Below, piece by piece: positions 1 through 9,909 of a stretch of DNA of 64,000 bases (position 1 is its first letter; each line of letters begins with the position of its first letter). A program made the position numbers and the translations under genes. Under the pieces are notes generated by a model that was given only the letters and a program-made list of their open reading frames with translations, was not told the DNA's origin and searched no databases. The DNA is from Haemaphysalis longicornis (Eukaryota; Arthropoda; Arachnida; Ixodida; Ixodidae): positions 27,853,868 through 27,917,867 of the forward strand of contig CM023453.1 of the NCBI GenBank assembly GCA_013339765.2. Reading direction: 5' to 3'.

Positions 1-157
1 CTCAGGGGCAAAGCGTTGTACAGAGCACGAGGTTTCGATCCTGGCCCCTGTGGCTGGTCTTCTATGAAGTCGAAAAGCCAGCACGCCTATCTGTCCACAT
101 TTCGACGCACCTTTAAGATGCCATAGTGGTCTAAACTTATCCGTACCATCTCGAGGC
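1..157 (+). repeat. Diverged Ruka-like tRNA-derived SINE, cut by window edge
   Basis: The stretch aligns by eye with the full SINE at 58286-58527: the end of an A-box-like segment, a B-box-like GGTTTCGATCC, the GAAGTCGAAAAGC body motif, then a region resembling ATTTCGGCGCACGTTAAA and GTGGTC-AACTTA-CCG. It is much more divergent than the other copies and its 5' end lies outside the window. Confidence 0.55.
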
Positions 158-2353
158 GCGGATCACGTTCCATTCTGCTAGATAAGATCAGTCTGGCAAA
201 TTAGGATATGGTGCTGTATGAGTGAGTTATGTGTCACCAGTCGCTCAGATTAGTGAGGAGCGGATCGAAGGGGAGTGCGTGAGCCGCCTTGTTCGACTGT
301 CTCCGCTCGCTGCGTTATGTGATGTGCATGTTTATATGTGTATCTGCGGTGGTGCTTGTGTAGGCACGTACGAAGCAAAGCCGTGCGAAGAAAGCAAGAC
401 AGCAGCGACAGCGGTTACTTTGTTCGACTGTATATGATTTATGCTGTCAGCGTGCGTGAGTGCGTGCGTGCGTGCGTGCTCACAGAGCTAGAACTGATTG
501 TGTGCTGTGTGGTTTTGTTGCTAATTCCTATCTGCATAAGCGTATTTACCAAAACAAAATGTTTGCTAAACCAAGAAAGAATTTATACCATCCCTTCCGA
601 AAGAAAGTTGAGAGAAGTGCGAAAGAACAGGGCGTCTAAACTTCGCTGGAAGTGCGTCCGATCGTCAAACCTTCAAAACCCACATCTCGAACGAAAAACG
701 AACCCATGCGAGGGTTTTTCACACAATAAGTAAAGGCATCTACGAACGATGTAAATGTATACCGCTACCTGGTTTATAAGATAAATGGATACTATTGTAC
801 TCTTTCTGCATGATTGATGCGTGTACTGTTTTATCTAGAGCCGTTCCTTTTTCACGATTTTCAAGCGACCGTTTTGACACGATGGAAGGCCGGTTTCACG
901 CACGCGCCGTGTGTCCAGCGATCTCACAGAGATTTTTTGGTACACCAACCGGTCTATGGGGAAGCGCATTAGTTTTTGTACAGAGCACCATCGGTCCCAC
1001 CAAGAATGCTCTGTAATAACCAAGAATGATCATGGGGCACCACGCTTCTGCGTTAATCTCGAATTTGCCCCATGAAGAGACGCTACTTTTTTAAATTGCG
1101 TCCATTTGCGCCAGACATAAAAATGCGCTATCCTGTATTTTGTTCACTTCAGGAACAACCAATCCGCGTAATATCACTTCCTTCGCCCAAATGATGCATA
1201 AAAACTATGGCGTAGGTTTTATTATTGTAGCTGTTTCGTGTGCGAAAAAAAATTATGGGAGTTGAAAGATCCGTGATATCCAACAAAGCAGCGAAATCGA
1301 GCAAGAAATGTATAACGGTGGGATTAATAAATAAGAAAAGCTTATTTTACCCCTTTAGGTTGTTGGTGACACATTAAAAACCGAACCATCGGAAACATAG
1401 GAAGAAACTGCGTGAGGGCGAATGACGATAACACCGTTGATTTATCGTCCTTTTAGGTAGCAATATTCGATGGCTTTTTAAAGTATGTGAAATGAGGCAG
1501 ATAGAAACAAGGTATGTTTGCACGTGGAGAGGCTGCTCGGAAGAACAGACCTGCGTCGAGGTTAATTGGCTAACAAGCTTTCTACTCCGTGGTTGCAGTT
1601 TCGACACAATCTTATGGTCCTCAATTTCTTCAGTGGGCATATATTTCCGCATCGATTTCACGAGCGTTCTAGTCAGCCACCTAATTTAGGGGCGACTTTT
1701 CCCTTTTTGCTGTGCCTTAAATCGGAGCAGAAATGCATGTCTTAAATAAAATTCACGCTTTAAAGTCTGCAATAGAAGGGTTATTTGTGTGCGACAATTG
1801 TCTTTATTTCAGAGCAACACTGCGTTCTTCAGCAGTGGTTCTAAAACTAGGTTCCATGGACCACAAAGGGCCCACACAGCCCTCCCTGAAACTATGCCAC
1901 CCTCCCCATTCTTCTCTCTTCGCTAAACCAATCCTGAACCGCAAAACAGCCGGGCCATCTCCACTAACGTGAAGCCTGGGGAGGGGCGAAGCATGCAGTG
2001 TATAAGTGTATTCAAAGATTGCAAATCTCTCTTGTATACGCGACATCCCAATTACGAAGACGGAGGAGAAGTGAAATTCGAAACGAAGAACTGCAAATTT
2101 TAAAGTTGAAGAGAATATGGAGCGAAATAGAAGCAAGCAAGCAAGCGCGAACGAAAAACGAGTGTCCCGGTGTGTTCTTTTAGTACGCGTTTTGGCCCTC
2201 GTAGATGAAACGTTCTAGCGAGAGGCGTTGGAAAGCGAGTGTCCAGGAGTTTAGTGTCGTGACCACATAAGGATACGACGACATGAGACGCCAACAGACC
2301 TAACCCCATAAGCTCTTATCCCCTAAGAAGTGGCTTCGCTAAATGGATCGTTT
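158..2353. other. No gene recognised
   Basis: Open frames here are short and show no recognisable motif. There is a small CGTG-rich simple stretch near 455-480 and a GCAAGCAAGCAAGC run near 2133. No TIR or target-duplication structure was seen. Confidence 0.5.
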
Positions 2354-2357
2354 GTTC

Positions 2358-2910
2358 TATGGGGTCGCCTTATTCGCTCAGCCTGGCAAGCGGGCTTCGC
2401 CTAGCGGCTCCCGCGCGAGAAACTTAGCGATCCCAACCCGCGGCGCGCTGGACAGCGGCCACGGCGGGTTCGGGCGAAAACGGAGACCTGAACTCTATGA
2501 AACACATTTATTAAGCAACTAAAAAGTACAAAAAAAAACACTGGCTAATCTTATTATGCTAATATAAAAAAGAGAGAAAAAAGGTCGGTCAGGCTTACCC
2601 GGGCTGGGGGCGCTCCAACGGAGAACAAAGGGACCCTGGTCGACGGAGCGGGGGTGGCCTACGTCCGTTTTCTTCCGTGGTCAGGACCCGAGAGAGCGTC
2701 CCCTCGGGTTTTTTGGCGGAAAACAGAAGACGACACCACCCCCCACTTCCTCCGCTCCCTCGACGGACAGCAGCGCACCCCGCGGGCTACGCGGCGTACG
2801 GGAAAACGAAACAGCCGTGTCTCGCCTCCCGCCGCTCAGGCGCGCCGCGACACCCGTCGCGAGAGCGGGACCTCCTTGGAGGAATGCGGGAATAATTCAG
2901 CATTCCCACA
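2358..2910 (-). repeat. 3' LTR of outer gypsy element
   Basis: Near-identical to 14946-15497. On the minus strand it starts TGTGGGAATG and ends CGACCCCATA. A minus-strand AATAAA polyadenylation signal is at 2507-2512. It is bordered by GTTC on the outside and by a purine tract on the inside. Plus-strand open frames crossing it are antisense shadows. Confidence 0.93.
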
Positions 2911-2936
2911 CCCCTCCACCCTTAAACCCCTCCCCC
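2911..2936 (-). promoter_or_regulatory. Polypurine tract of outer element
   Basis: On the minus strand this is an almost pure purine run (ending GGGTGGAGGGG) that directly abuts the TGTGGG start of the 3' LTR. This is the expected position of the plus-strand primer for reverse transcription. Confidence 0.85.
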
Positions 2937-2970
2937 AACCCGGGTTCACATCTCACTACCTAAAAAAAAC

Positions 2971-3358
2971 TTATTCCCCCACAAGCTCCCAGTAAGCGGC
3001 TTCCACGTCCATGTCCTGCGCGAGCGCCTGCAGGCTGCCACAATTCACCACCGCACCGACAGGTTCCCCTGGCTCGGCCGCTTGATGGCCAGGCACAATT
3101 GTCGGTGTCTCCTCACTGGTGTCCATGGCAAGTAGGGCAGCGTCCGTGGCGACAGCACCCACCGCACCTTCGAGGAGGATGGTCGGGGAGCCCGTCGTCG
3201 ACACACCGACCCCGGCCGGCTCCTTGACAGCAGGCTGGAGAGCTCCCGGTTTCGGGTCGGCAGGGCTTGAGTGCGCCGTGCCCTGGACGAGCAGCGTTGC
3301 CTCGGGGGCACAGTCCGTTCCCGCTGAGGCGGCGGCGGCGGAAGTGGTGGCCAGCGGG
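2971..3358 (-). other. Distal half of a post-pol open frame split by the nested element
   Basis: On the minus strand one frame is open from the nested-element junction at 3358 down to a stop at 2971, ending with acidic residues (...DMDVEAAYWELVGE). If the nested element and one CGGG copy are removed, this frame continues in phase into 9473-9778, giving roughly 230 codons. No family is recognised and no transmembrane envelope-like segment was seen. The region is very GC-rich and other frames are also open, so coding is uncertain. Confidence 0.3.
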
Positions 3359-4102
3359 TGTTGGGAATGACCATCCCACCGCTGGCACCACTGTTGGGAA
3401 TGACTATCCCAGGGCGGTCGCCAAGGTTGTGACTCGCATCCAGCTCGTCACCGATGGTGGGAACCAGCCATCCCGCCGCCGTCTCCGCTGTTGAGACTGG
3501 CCACCCGAGCGCAGTCACCGGTGTAGCGATGTTGCCTTGCTCCGTCCGCTATCGACGCGGCGCAGAGCAGAGCGACGAAGTCCTCGAGCCGACGAAGAGT
3601 TGAAGTAACATTTATATACAGTATTTACAGGGTAAGCAAACGTTACATCATTCGCACAAAGGCGACAGCACCCTTTCACTCGGTGCTTCCGAAGAGACTG
3701 GTGCCGGAGAGAAGCCGCCGAGGAATGCCGACGATGAGAGCCTCCGGGCTTCTTTTATAGCCCGGGAGTTCGTTGTGGCCCCAAGAAGTTCGAAATGCTC
3801 CAATCAGGGCTCTCGCTGCCTGAAGTTTGAATTCCGACGAATGGTAGCGAAGCGGTGAGTCAGATGCGCCGCCAATGGGGAAAGGGAGAGCGATGCCGCC
3901 GCCGTCTCCGTGACCTCGCCTCCGGGCGTAGCGACATGCCCTTGTTTGGGTCGTTCTCCGCTGAGAGATTCAGCCGCGCCGCAGCGTTTCGAGATGCAGG
4001 ATTCGGCCGCGCCGCAGCGACAAAAGGGAGAGGCGTGACTCAGCCTCGCTGTCGGCGCGTCGCCTCGTGCAACGCCTTTGGGCCAGGCGCTCTGGCACAA
4101 CA
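3359..4102 (-). repeat. 3' LTR of nested element
   Basis: On the minus strand it starts TGTTGTGCCAGAGC and ends TTCCCAACA. It contains two of the roughly 33-bp terminal units that also occur at the other LTR. A TATAAAAG promoter motif lies at 3751-3759 on the minus strand, and a second TATATAAA-like motif lies near 3611-3618. Confidence 0.92.
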
Positions 4103-4116
4103 GCACCCCCGCCGCC
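4103..4116 (-). promoter_or_regulatory. Polypurine-like tract of nested element
   Basis: On the minus strand GGCGGCGGGGGTGC directly precedes the 3' LTR. It is less pure than a typical tract, but the position is right. Confidence 0.5.
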
Positions 4117-4470
4117 AGACAATGCGCCGTAAAGACGAGCTGCCTCCACGTGGCTCGGATGCCGGGCGCGCTCGTTCGCCAGGCTCATCCAGGTACACCT
4201 CCAGTGCCCCAGGAAAAGGGCGGCTCCACCAAGTTCCTCTCCTTGAACAGGTACCGCCTGCCAGGTCCGGATCACAGGTACCTCGCCGTGCTGCCCAGGT
4301 GTCTCGACCAGCTTCGTCCGGCTCTTCCTGTCTGTCCTCAGCACCGGTTGCTCATCGTTCTGGAGCTTGCAAAGAACCGACCGACAACAGGCAACACCCA
4401 GCGCAAGCAAGCACCCTCTGTCCTCCGTCAGAACACCAGACTCTAAAGCGTGACAAACTCTCCTAGCTAA

Positions 4471-5632
4471 AGGGGCACTGACACACAATTTAGCATCGGG
4501 GTTTTAAATCGTTGCGATAAGTACCTAGTGACTACTACACCTGTAGAAACCTAATTTGCTTCAGCGTGTGACGGTTGTTTAATTAGAGGGATTTTCAATG
4601 CGCCAGTCGCAGTTTCGGTTTCAGCGAGTGCCGCGAAACGATGGATTTTGTGGATTTTGTGTGAACAAAGCTGACCACGTGACCGTCGAGGGATATCACA
4701 GAGCAGAGCCGCCGTAGCACTGTCGAATCCGCATCGACGGCAGTTTCTGCGAATGCCCCACGTACTGATCTCGTGAGGCGCTTAATTAAAAAGCGACCGT
4801 GGATGTGACGCAGGCGCTGCGAGTGCAAATGCTACCGCTGCTAAAGAACGACGCGCGACGATCGAGGCGGTGGGTGGCAAGACGCGCGCTGGGAGCAGCC
4901 GGCCGGTCTGCCTACAGGTCCGCCTACAGATGTGTTCGGCTCAGCACTGCGGCGGATATTCGAGTGCCACTCTCGTAAGCGGTGCAGATGACAATTTTTA
5001 ATGCAACCCGCCATCGAATCATTAACTCCTTTCTCATGTAAGCCACCATGGTCGGGACTTGGGGACAATTTCGTGCAGCGGTAACAAGCTATCACTCGAG
5101 CTACCTGCGCCGGCCTGGGCCACTTCGCGGCCGTGGCCGCCGCCTGCATAGCGACCGTGCGGCTAGCTCAGTGGGCTTTTCGTGCCTCCGGCGCGTTTTC
5201 GCATCCAATGGTAGTATACAGTAATAGAAACAGAGTGCCTGGAATCGCTGTAGAACTTTGGTCGCGGCCAGCTGCCCGATTAGCTGACGAAATCACGGCG
5301 CCTCCGCCGCCAACGATCGGGTCGTTCGTTCTCGAGAGCAGAAGCTCCGCCCTCCGGCCCTCCGATTGGAGCGGCGAGCCGGGCGAGCCCGCGTAAAACG
5401 CCGGTAGTGCGGAAGCGGCAAACACAAACTCGTGACGTGTTTGGATGTTGTTTATTTACAATTGCGCGTGGTCCTCTGCTGGCTGCTCGGTTGCGTTTCG
5501 CACACTTCAAAATTGATTTTAAATATGTTCTAGGCTGTATTCGCCGCTGATATTTTGCAGATGATGTATATGTGTTCCCACCAATCTATCTCCGACGTTA
5601 TCTCGCCTTCAAAATTTTGTGTCAGTGCCCCT
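4471..5632. mobile_element. TIR DNA transposon, non-autonomous, 1.16 kb
   Basis: The left end AGGGGCACTGACAC is repeated inverted at the right end (GTGTCAGTGCCCCT), giving imperfect inverted repeats of about 22 bp, with TAA on both sides (4468-4470 and 5633-5635). A 3-bp TWA duplication is the habit of PIF/Harbinger elements. No transposase frame is recognisable, so the superfamily rests on the duplication only. It lies inside the nested LTR element, making a third nesting level. Confidence 0.8.
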
Positions 5633-5879
5633 TAAGTATCTATCCCAAATTTGGACCCTCTACACCAAGAGGCCCATGCGGGACGTAAAACTCTTAAAAG
5701 AAGAACTCACACTAAGTGTCAAACGTAACACACGACATTAAATGATAACTAAGGTTGATTACTTGAAATCACGCGGTGCGGAAATAATCAACTGAGGCAG
5801 CAAATGAGGGCAATAATTTTGCTCCCATCTACCTGCTAAGATAAAAGCTGCTCACGAAGAGACAAAACGAAAGACACGG

Positions 5880-6712
5880 GGAGGACGAAGGCGGCTCTAC
5901 TTAGAACCCCGGCCTAGTGCGTTCGCGTTACCGGCTATATAGCACGCATACTTCTGCACGGCCCACACGATGCAGCCACATTCCTTTCCGGGAGTACTGT
6001 AAGCCTCTTACTTGCAAGTTAGCTTGCGGCTGAAGTACAAACTGGTCGTTCCCGGTCGTTAGCATCCTCTTGGCATAGTGCAGCTCCCATGCCACGATTG
6101 CTCGATCGCACTGAATAACGAACCTTTCGAAAAGTCGTGGACCGTTAGAACTGGCTCCTCGCCCAAGGGCCGTTTCAGCGCTTAAAACGCGTCCTCCTTC
6201 TCTGTGCCCCTTTCCACCGTAACTGGCTCAGTCGTTCTGAGAGCGTCAGTAACGGACTAGCAAGTGTGGAGTGATCTTTTCCCTAAATCTAGCCATATCC
6301 AGTCAAACCCGAAAAGTCCTTATCTCTGACTTAGTCGTTGGTCGGCGATAGTTTACGACTGCGGCTACTTTGATTTCCGACGGTCTGCGTCGGCCGCGCT
6401 ACCACCGCCACATGCGCTAGATACGTCACTTCGGCGCAACCTATGTGACACTGACTGTTTGAATGATAGGCCTGCTTCTTTGAGCCTGCTCAGCACGACT
6501 CGTAAGTGCTGTACTTGCTCCTACGATGTGCTTTTAGAAAAGCTGGCGACATCGTCGAGGTAATGGAGCGCGTACTATGACAGGCAACAAAACACCCGAT
6601 GCGTTATGTTTCGAGAAGCAATACTGCTCGTGTTTCAGTCCGAAGCTGAACATGACGGGACGGACTGTCCGAACGGGGAAACGAAGAACGCAGCGTTACA
6701 ACTAGCTCTTCC
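5880..6712 (-). pseudogene. Degraded reverse transcriptase / RNase H of nested element
   Basis: Reading the minus strand in shifting frames recovers gypsy RT landmarks in order: an AAFFVSPFG segment (6669-6694), a PVMFSFGLK-like segment, the catalytic YLDD box (6545-6562) followed by EQVQHLRVVLSRLKEAGL, then RRPSEIKVAAVVNYRRPTTK (thumb/connection) and a PVLTVHDFSKG..QCD region that resembles the start of RNase H. Many stops and frame changes separate these pieces, so no product is expected. Toward 5633-5880 the similarity fades. Confidence 0.75.
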
Positions 6713-6728
6713 CCACAGGCTAGTTTCG

Positions 6729-8393
6729 TTATTCGAAACGCGTTCTCTTTCCGCGGTCATATACAAGCCTCGCAAAGCTGACGCCCGTAATCTCGCGCGG
6801 AGCTGACTTCAAGGCCAACATAGCGGCCGGCACGCATGCTTCCCTATCGCGTTTCTGCTCATAGCAGAAAGCTCTGAACGTTCGCTTTCGTCCTGAGCGC
6901 CTTCGTTCCTCTGGCTTGGAATGCGGGTGAAAGTGCCCCACCTTGCTTTCAAGCAAGTCATCGCGAACTGGGGACAACATCGAGTTCGCCTCGCAACACT
7001 CGGCCACCTGGGTTTCCCTGCCGATGGGGATGACGCAACCCGCTTCGGCCGTCGGCGGCTCCACTAAGCTACTGCCAGAGCTTTCGGTCCGCTCGCCGCT
7101 CGGCGTTGGTTGCTCGCGCGTCTCTCGTGTCCCGCTCGCAGGCTTAGCCACCACATCGCCCGCGTTAGAGCTCGCACCCGAAGGAACACCTTCTGTTTCC
7201 GGGGGCTCTAGCGGCTTCGTCTGGCTAGCCTCGCTGTCCAAGGTTTCCCGCGAAACCTCGCTATCTCGCGCACTGTGCGCGATCCTGTTGGAAGCCGTCT
7301 CTGAGGCCTCCTCTGATTCTGAGCGTTCTGCCGAGATCGTTGAACCCGAGACCGACACATGAACACGATCAGCGGACCCGCACGGCCCTCTATCGGACGT
7401 CTCAGCAAGTGCGTTATCTACTTCAGGTACGCCATTGCTCTCCGAGACGGCGGTACAGTCTCTGTCAACTTCACTCGCTACGAGCTCACCGGATTTCTCT
7501 GTCGGCCCTGTCGGCAGCGCTTCGACCTTGAGCTCGTCTTCGCGTAACGGCTGATGGGAAACCGGTGAAAACGCACTCTCCGTGTCGCCCGGCTGCGTTT
7601 CTCCACCGAAGGGTTTCACGCAACCCGCCTCAGACGCTGGCGGTTCGACTAGCCTACCGCGACAGTTTTCGGTCGGCTCGTAGTTCGGGCTAAGCTTCTC
7701 GGCGTCCTTTCGCTTCTCGCTCGCTGGGGAAGAGTCAAGTTTCTCCGAGAGCTTCCCCGCTTGCGAACTCGAAAGTGCCATGCCCTGTGCCATGCACTGG
7801 CCACTGCTCGCGGACTGCGCGCGCGTTTCGAAATCTTCGTTTCGAAGCGGCTTCTCTGCCTTCGCGCCGTTCTCGCTCTCTTGGCTCGCTTCTCTGTCCA
7901 AGGATACGAGTGCGGGCGCTTCGCGTTTGCCCTGCGACGCTCCGTCTTCGGGCCCTGACCTCTCAACAACGAACGGCGGCCGTTGGTCCTGACTTCTCGG
8001 ACCGCTCGCCTGAACTGTTGGACAAGTCACGCTAGGCGCCGGCGAACCCTGCCGGAACTCCGACTCTAGCCTCATCAACTCGAGCTGCCTTTTGGCTTCC
8101 CGTTCCTGCCTTTCAGCTTCCTCCCTCCGTTCCTGCCTTTCCGCTTCCTCGCGCTCGCGGCGCTCTTCTTCTTCGGCCTCCTCGCGCTCGCGGCGCTCTT
8201 TCTCTTCGGCCTCCTCGCGCTCCCGGCGCTCTTTGATATCAGCCCTGGCCTCATTGACTTCCTCAGCCGTTACGTTCTCCTTCCGCATGATCTCAAGGAT
8301 CGCATGCTTCCGTTTCGCACGGCCTAAGTCAAGGCCCAGCTCCTCGCAAATTTCGATGAGTTCCTTCACTTTAAGGTCCTCCATCGTTTGCAC
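6729..8393 (-). CDS. Gag-like protein of nested element (554 aa), rearranged
   Basis: The start at 8393 gives MQTMEDLKVKELIEICEELG, a SAP-like N-terminal helix pair typical of gag proteins of tick gypsy elements. An E/R-rich coiled coil follows (about residues 45-115), then a long acidic, Ser/Glu-rich linker. The linker contains a duplicated block, with LVEPPASEAGCV near residue 248 and LVEPPTAEAGCV near residue 443. The usual capsid core and CCHC knuckle are not seen. The last 50 residues (VPAAMLALKSAPREITGVSF) resemble the integrase region upstream of the GPY domain, yet the RT remnant follows directly. A large internal deletion or rearrangement is therefore likely. That the frame has stayed open for 554 codons is notable beside the ruined RT. 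Confidence 0.7.
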   Translation of the reverse strand: MQTMEDLKVKELIEICEELGLDLGRAKRKHAILEIMRKENVTAEEVNEARADIKERREREEAEEKERREREEAEEEERREREEAERQERREEAERQEREAKRQLELMRLESEFRQGSPAPSVTCPTVQASGPRSQDQRPPFVVERSGPEDGASQGKREAPALVSLDREASQESENGAKAEKPLRNEDFETRAQSASSGQCMAQGMALSSSQAGKLSEKLDSSPASEKRKDAEKLSPNYEPTENCRGRLVEPPASEAGCVKPFGGETQPGDTESAFSPVSHQPLREDELKVEALPTGPTEKSGELVASEVDRDCTAVSESNGVPEVDNALAETSDRGPCGSADRVHVSVSGSTISAERSESEEASETASNRIAHSARDSEVSRETLDSEASQTKPLEPPETEGVPSGASSNAGDVVAKPASGTRETREQPTPSGERTESSGSSLVEPPTAEAGCVIPIGRETQVAECCEANSMLSPVRDDLLESKVGHFHPHSKPEERRRSGRKRTFRAFCYEQKRDREACVPAAMLALKSAPREITGVSFARLVYDRGKRTRFE

Positions 8394-8705
8394 TGGCCTC
8401 TTGCTGCTTACCCGCTTTAGAATTCCCTTGCCGTTCCTATACTATCGAGCTACTAGTAAGGCACGCGCAAGTAATTCTCTACGCTCCTTTGTTTACCTCT
8501 CGGCACTAGCTTTGGTTTCAAAACACTTTCTCTAGGCTTGAAACACTCAAAGCTATACACAGTGCTTCACCCAGCCCTTCTCTAAACTACCATAACCTGT
8601 GCTAGAGAAGTCTGGTGAACTGAGAGAAAACGTCGAGCGCTTACCACACCAGGTAGTAGCCGTTGCCGGTCGATCCCGCAGCTGCCATCCACTGTTGGGA
8701 AATGA
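8394..8705 (-). other. 5' leader of nested element
   Basis: This is the untranslated stretch between the primer-binding region and the gag-like start. The proximal part holds a further diverged primer-site-like copy (minus-strand TGGATGGCAGCTGCGGGATC, about 8673-8692). No other signal was recognised. Confidence 0.5.
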
Positions 8706-8792
8706 CGATCCCACTGCTGCCACCACTGTTGGGAAAGACCATCCCACCACTGGCACCACTGTTGGGAATGACTATCCCAGGGCGGTCGCCAA
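8673..8792 (-). repeat. Tandem primer-site/LTR-end units of 33-34 bp
   Basis: On the minus strand, successive units of the form GTGGTGSCAG-YRGTGGGAT-...-TTCCCAACA run across the LTR edge, with unit junctions at 8760, 8727 and 8693. Two lie within the LTR, one spans the primer site and a diverged remnant follows. Each unit couples a tRNA-Leu-like primer sequence to the LTR terminus. Confidence 0.75.
8706..8725 (-). promoter_or_regulatory. Primer-binding site of nested element, tRNA-Leu-like
   Basis: One base after the LTR end the minus strand reads TGGTGGCAGCAGTGGGAT. This is complementary to a 3' end of the form ATCCCACnGCTGCCA-CCA, as found in metazoan leucine tRNAs; one mismatch is expected. 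The tRNA sequence is from general knowledge and was not checked against a tick tRNA set. Confidence 0.65.
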
Positions 8793-9472
8793 GGTTGTGA
8801 CTCGCATCCAGCTCGTCACCGATGGTTGGGAATCAGCCATCCCGACGCTGTCTCCGCTGTTGCGACTGGCCACCCGAGCGCAGTCACCGGTGTAACGATG
8901 TTGCCTTGCTCCGTCCGCTATCGACGCGGCACAGAGCAGAGCGACGAAGTCCTCGAGCCGACGAAGAGTTGAAGTAACATTTATATACAGTATTTACAGG
9001 GAAAGCAAACGTTACATCATTCGCACAAAGGCGACAGCACCCTTTCACTCGGTGCTTCCGAAGAGACTGGTGCCGGAGAGAAGCCGCCGAGGAATGCCGA
9101 CGATGAGAGCCTCCGGGCTTCTTTTATAGCCCGGGAGTTCGTTGTGGCCCCAAGAAGTTCGAAATGCTCCAATCAGGGCTCTCGCTGCCTGAAGTTTGAA
9201 TTCCGACGAATGGTAGCGAAGCGGTGAGTCAGATGCGCCGCCAATGGGGAAAGGGAGAGCGATGCCGCCGCCGTCTCCGTGACCTCGCCTCCGGGCGTAG
9301 CGACATGCCCTTGTTTGGGTCGTTCTCCGCTGAGAGGGTTCGGCCGCGCCGCAGCGTTTCGAGATGCAGGATTCGGCCGCGCCGCAGCGACAAAAGGGAG
9401 AGGCGTGACTCAGCCTCGCTGTCGGCGCGTCGCCTCGTGCAACGCCTTTGGGCCAGGCGCTCTGGCACAACA
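8727..9472 (-). repeat. 5' LTR of nested element
   Basis: Direct repeat of 3359-4102. The minus-strand TATAAAAG motif is at 9120-9128. The outer edge is followed by the CGGG duplication, and the inner edge abuts the primer site. Confidence 0.92.
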
Positions 9473-9909
9473 CGGGGCAGGAGCGCTGGCAGCCGGCGGC
9501 CGTCGCGAAGGGGACGATGTTGTCCGGCGTGGCGCCGGCAACGGTGGTGGTGGCGGCGGCAGCATCGGGCCCAGAGCGGTGGTCTTGGGGTTTCCGCCGA
9601 CCCGGGCTGGTTTCGGCTTGGCACTGCCACTCCGGCCGCGGGCAGCGACTCCTTCCGTGTCCCCCGATTCGTCCCTGGTGGTGGACCGTCGCTGCTTTCG
9701 GCGGCGCGGAGGCGCGGATTCCCCAGCGGCCTGACGGCCGGCCGCCGCGAGCAGCCACTCAGCATAGGCAGGTTGAAGTTAAGTACATTGGCAATAGCAC
9801 ATGAGTTGGGGCTACCAGCGCGGAGTTTACGTTTACCAAGACCAAAATACATACAAACACTAAAAGCCTGAGTACCCGTTCGCTTAGTGCACTACCAAAC
9901 CGTCGGAAG
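9473..9909 (-). other. Outer element 3' region, proximal part, with half of a split open frame
   Basis: This lies between the pol stop and the nested insertion. One minus-strand frame is open from a stop at about 9778 to the junction at 9473 (LQPAYAEWLLAAAG at its start, then Arg/Pro-rich). It is the frame that is in phase with 2971-3358 once the nested element is removed. Two other frames are also open here because of high GC content. Confidence 0.35.

Larger units (their letters stand above)
3359..9472 (-). mobile_element. Nested gypsy-class LTR element, degraded and probably non-autonomous
   Basis: Two long direct repeats (3359-4102 and 8727-9472), each TGTTG...CAACA on the plus strand, are flanked by the 4-bp duplication CGGG (3355-3358 and 9473-9476). 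This shows a discrete insertion into the region downstream of the outer pol. Minus orientation is set by the Leu-tRNA-like primer site at 8706-8725, a TATA box in the LTR, the gag-like frame at 6729-8393 and the RT remnant. The interior is about 4.6 kb, has lost most of gag-pol and carries a TIR DNA transposon at 4471-5632. By eye the LTRs differ at about eleven positions plus two indels. Confidence 0.9.

Noticed and set aside
2654..2995. Plus-strand ORFs in the LTR (also at 15241-15516)
   Set aside because: They lie antisense within both LTRs of the outer element and share no motif with a known protein.
9224..9871. Large plus-strand ORFs of 150-215 codons
   Set aside because: These are GC-rich shadow frames over an LTR and the post-pol region. 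Several overlap in different frames.
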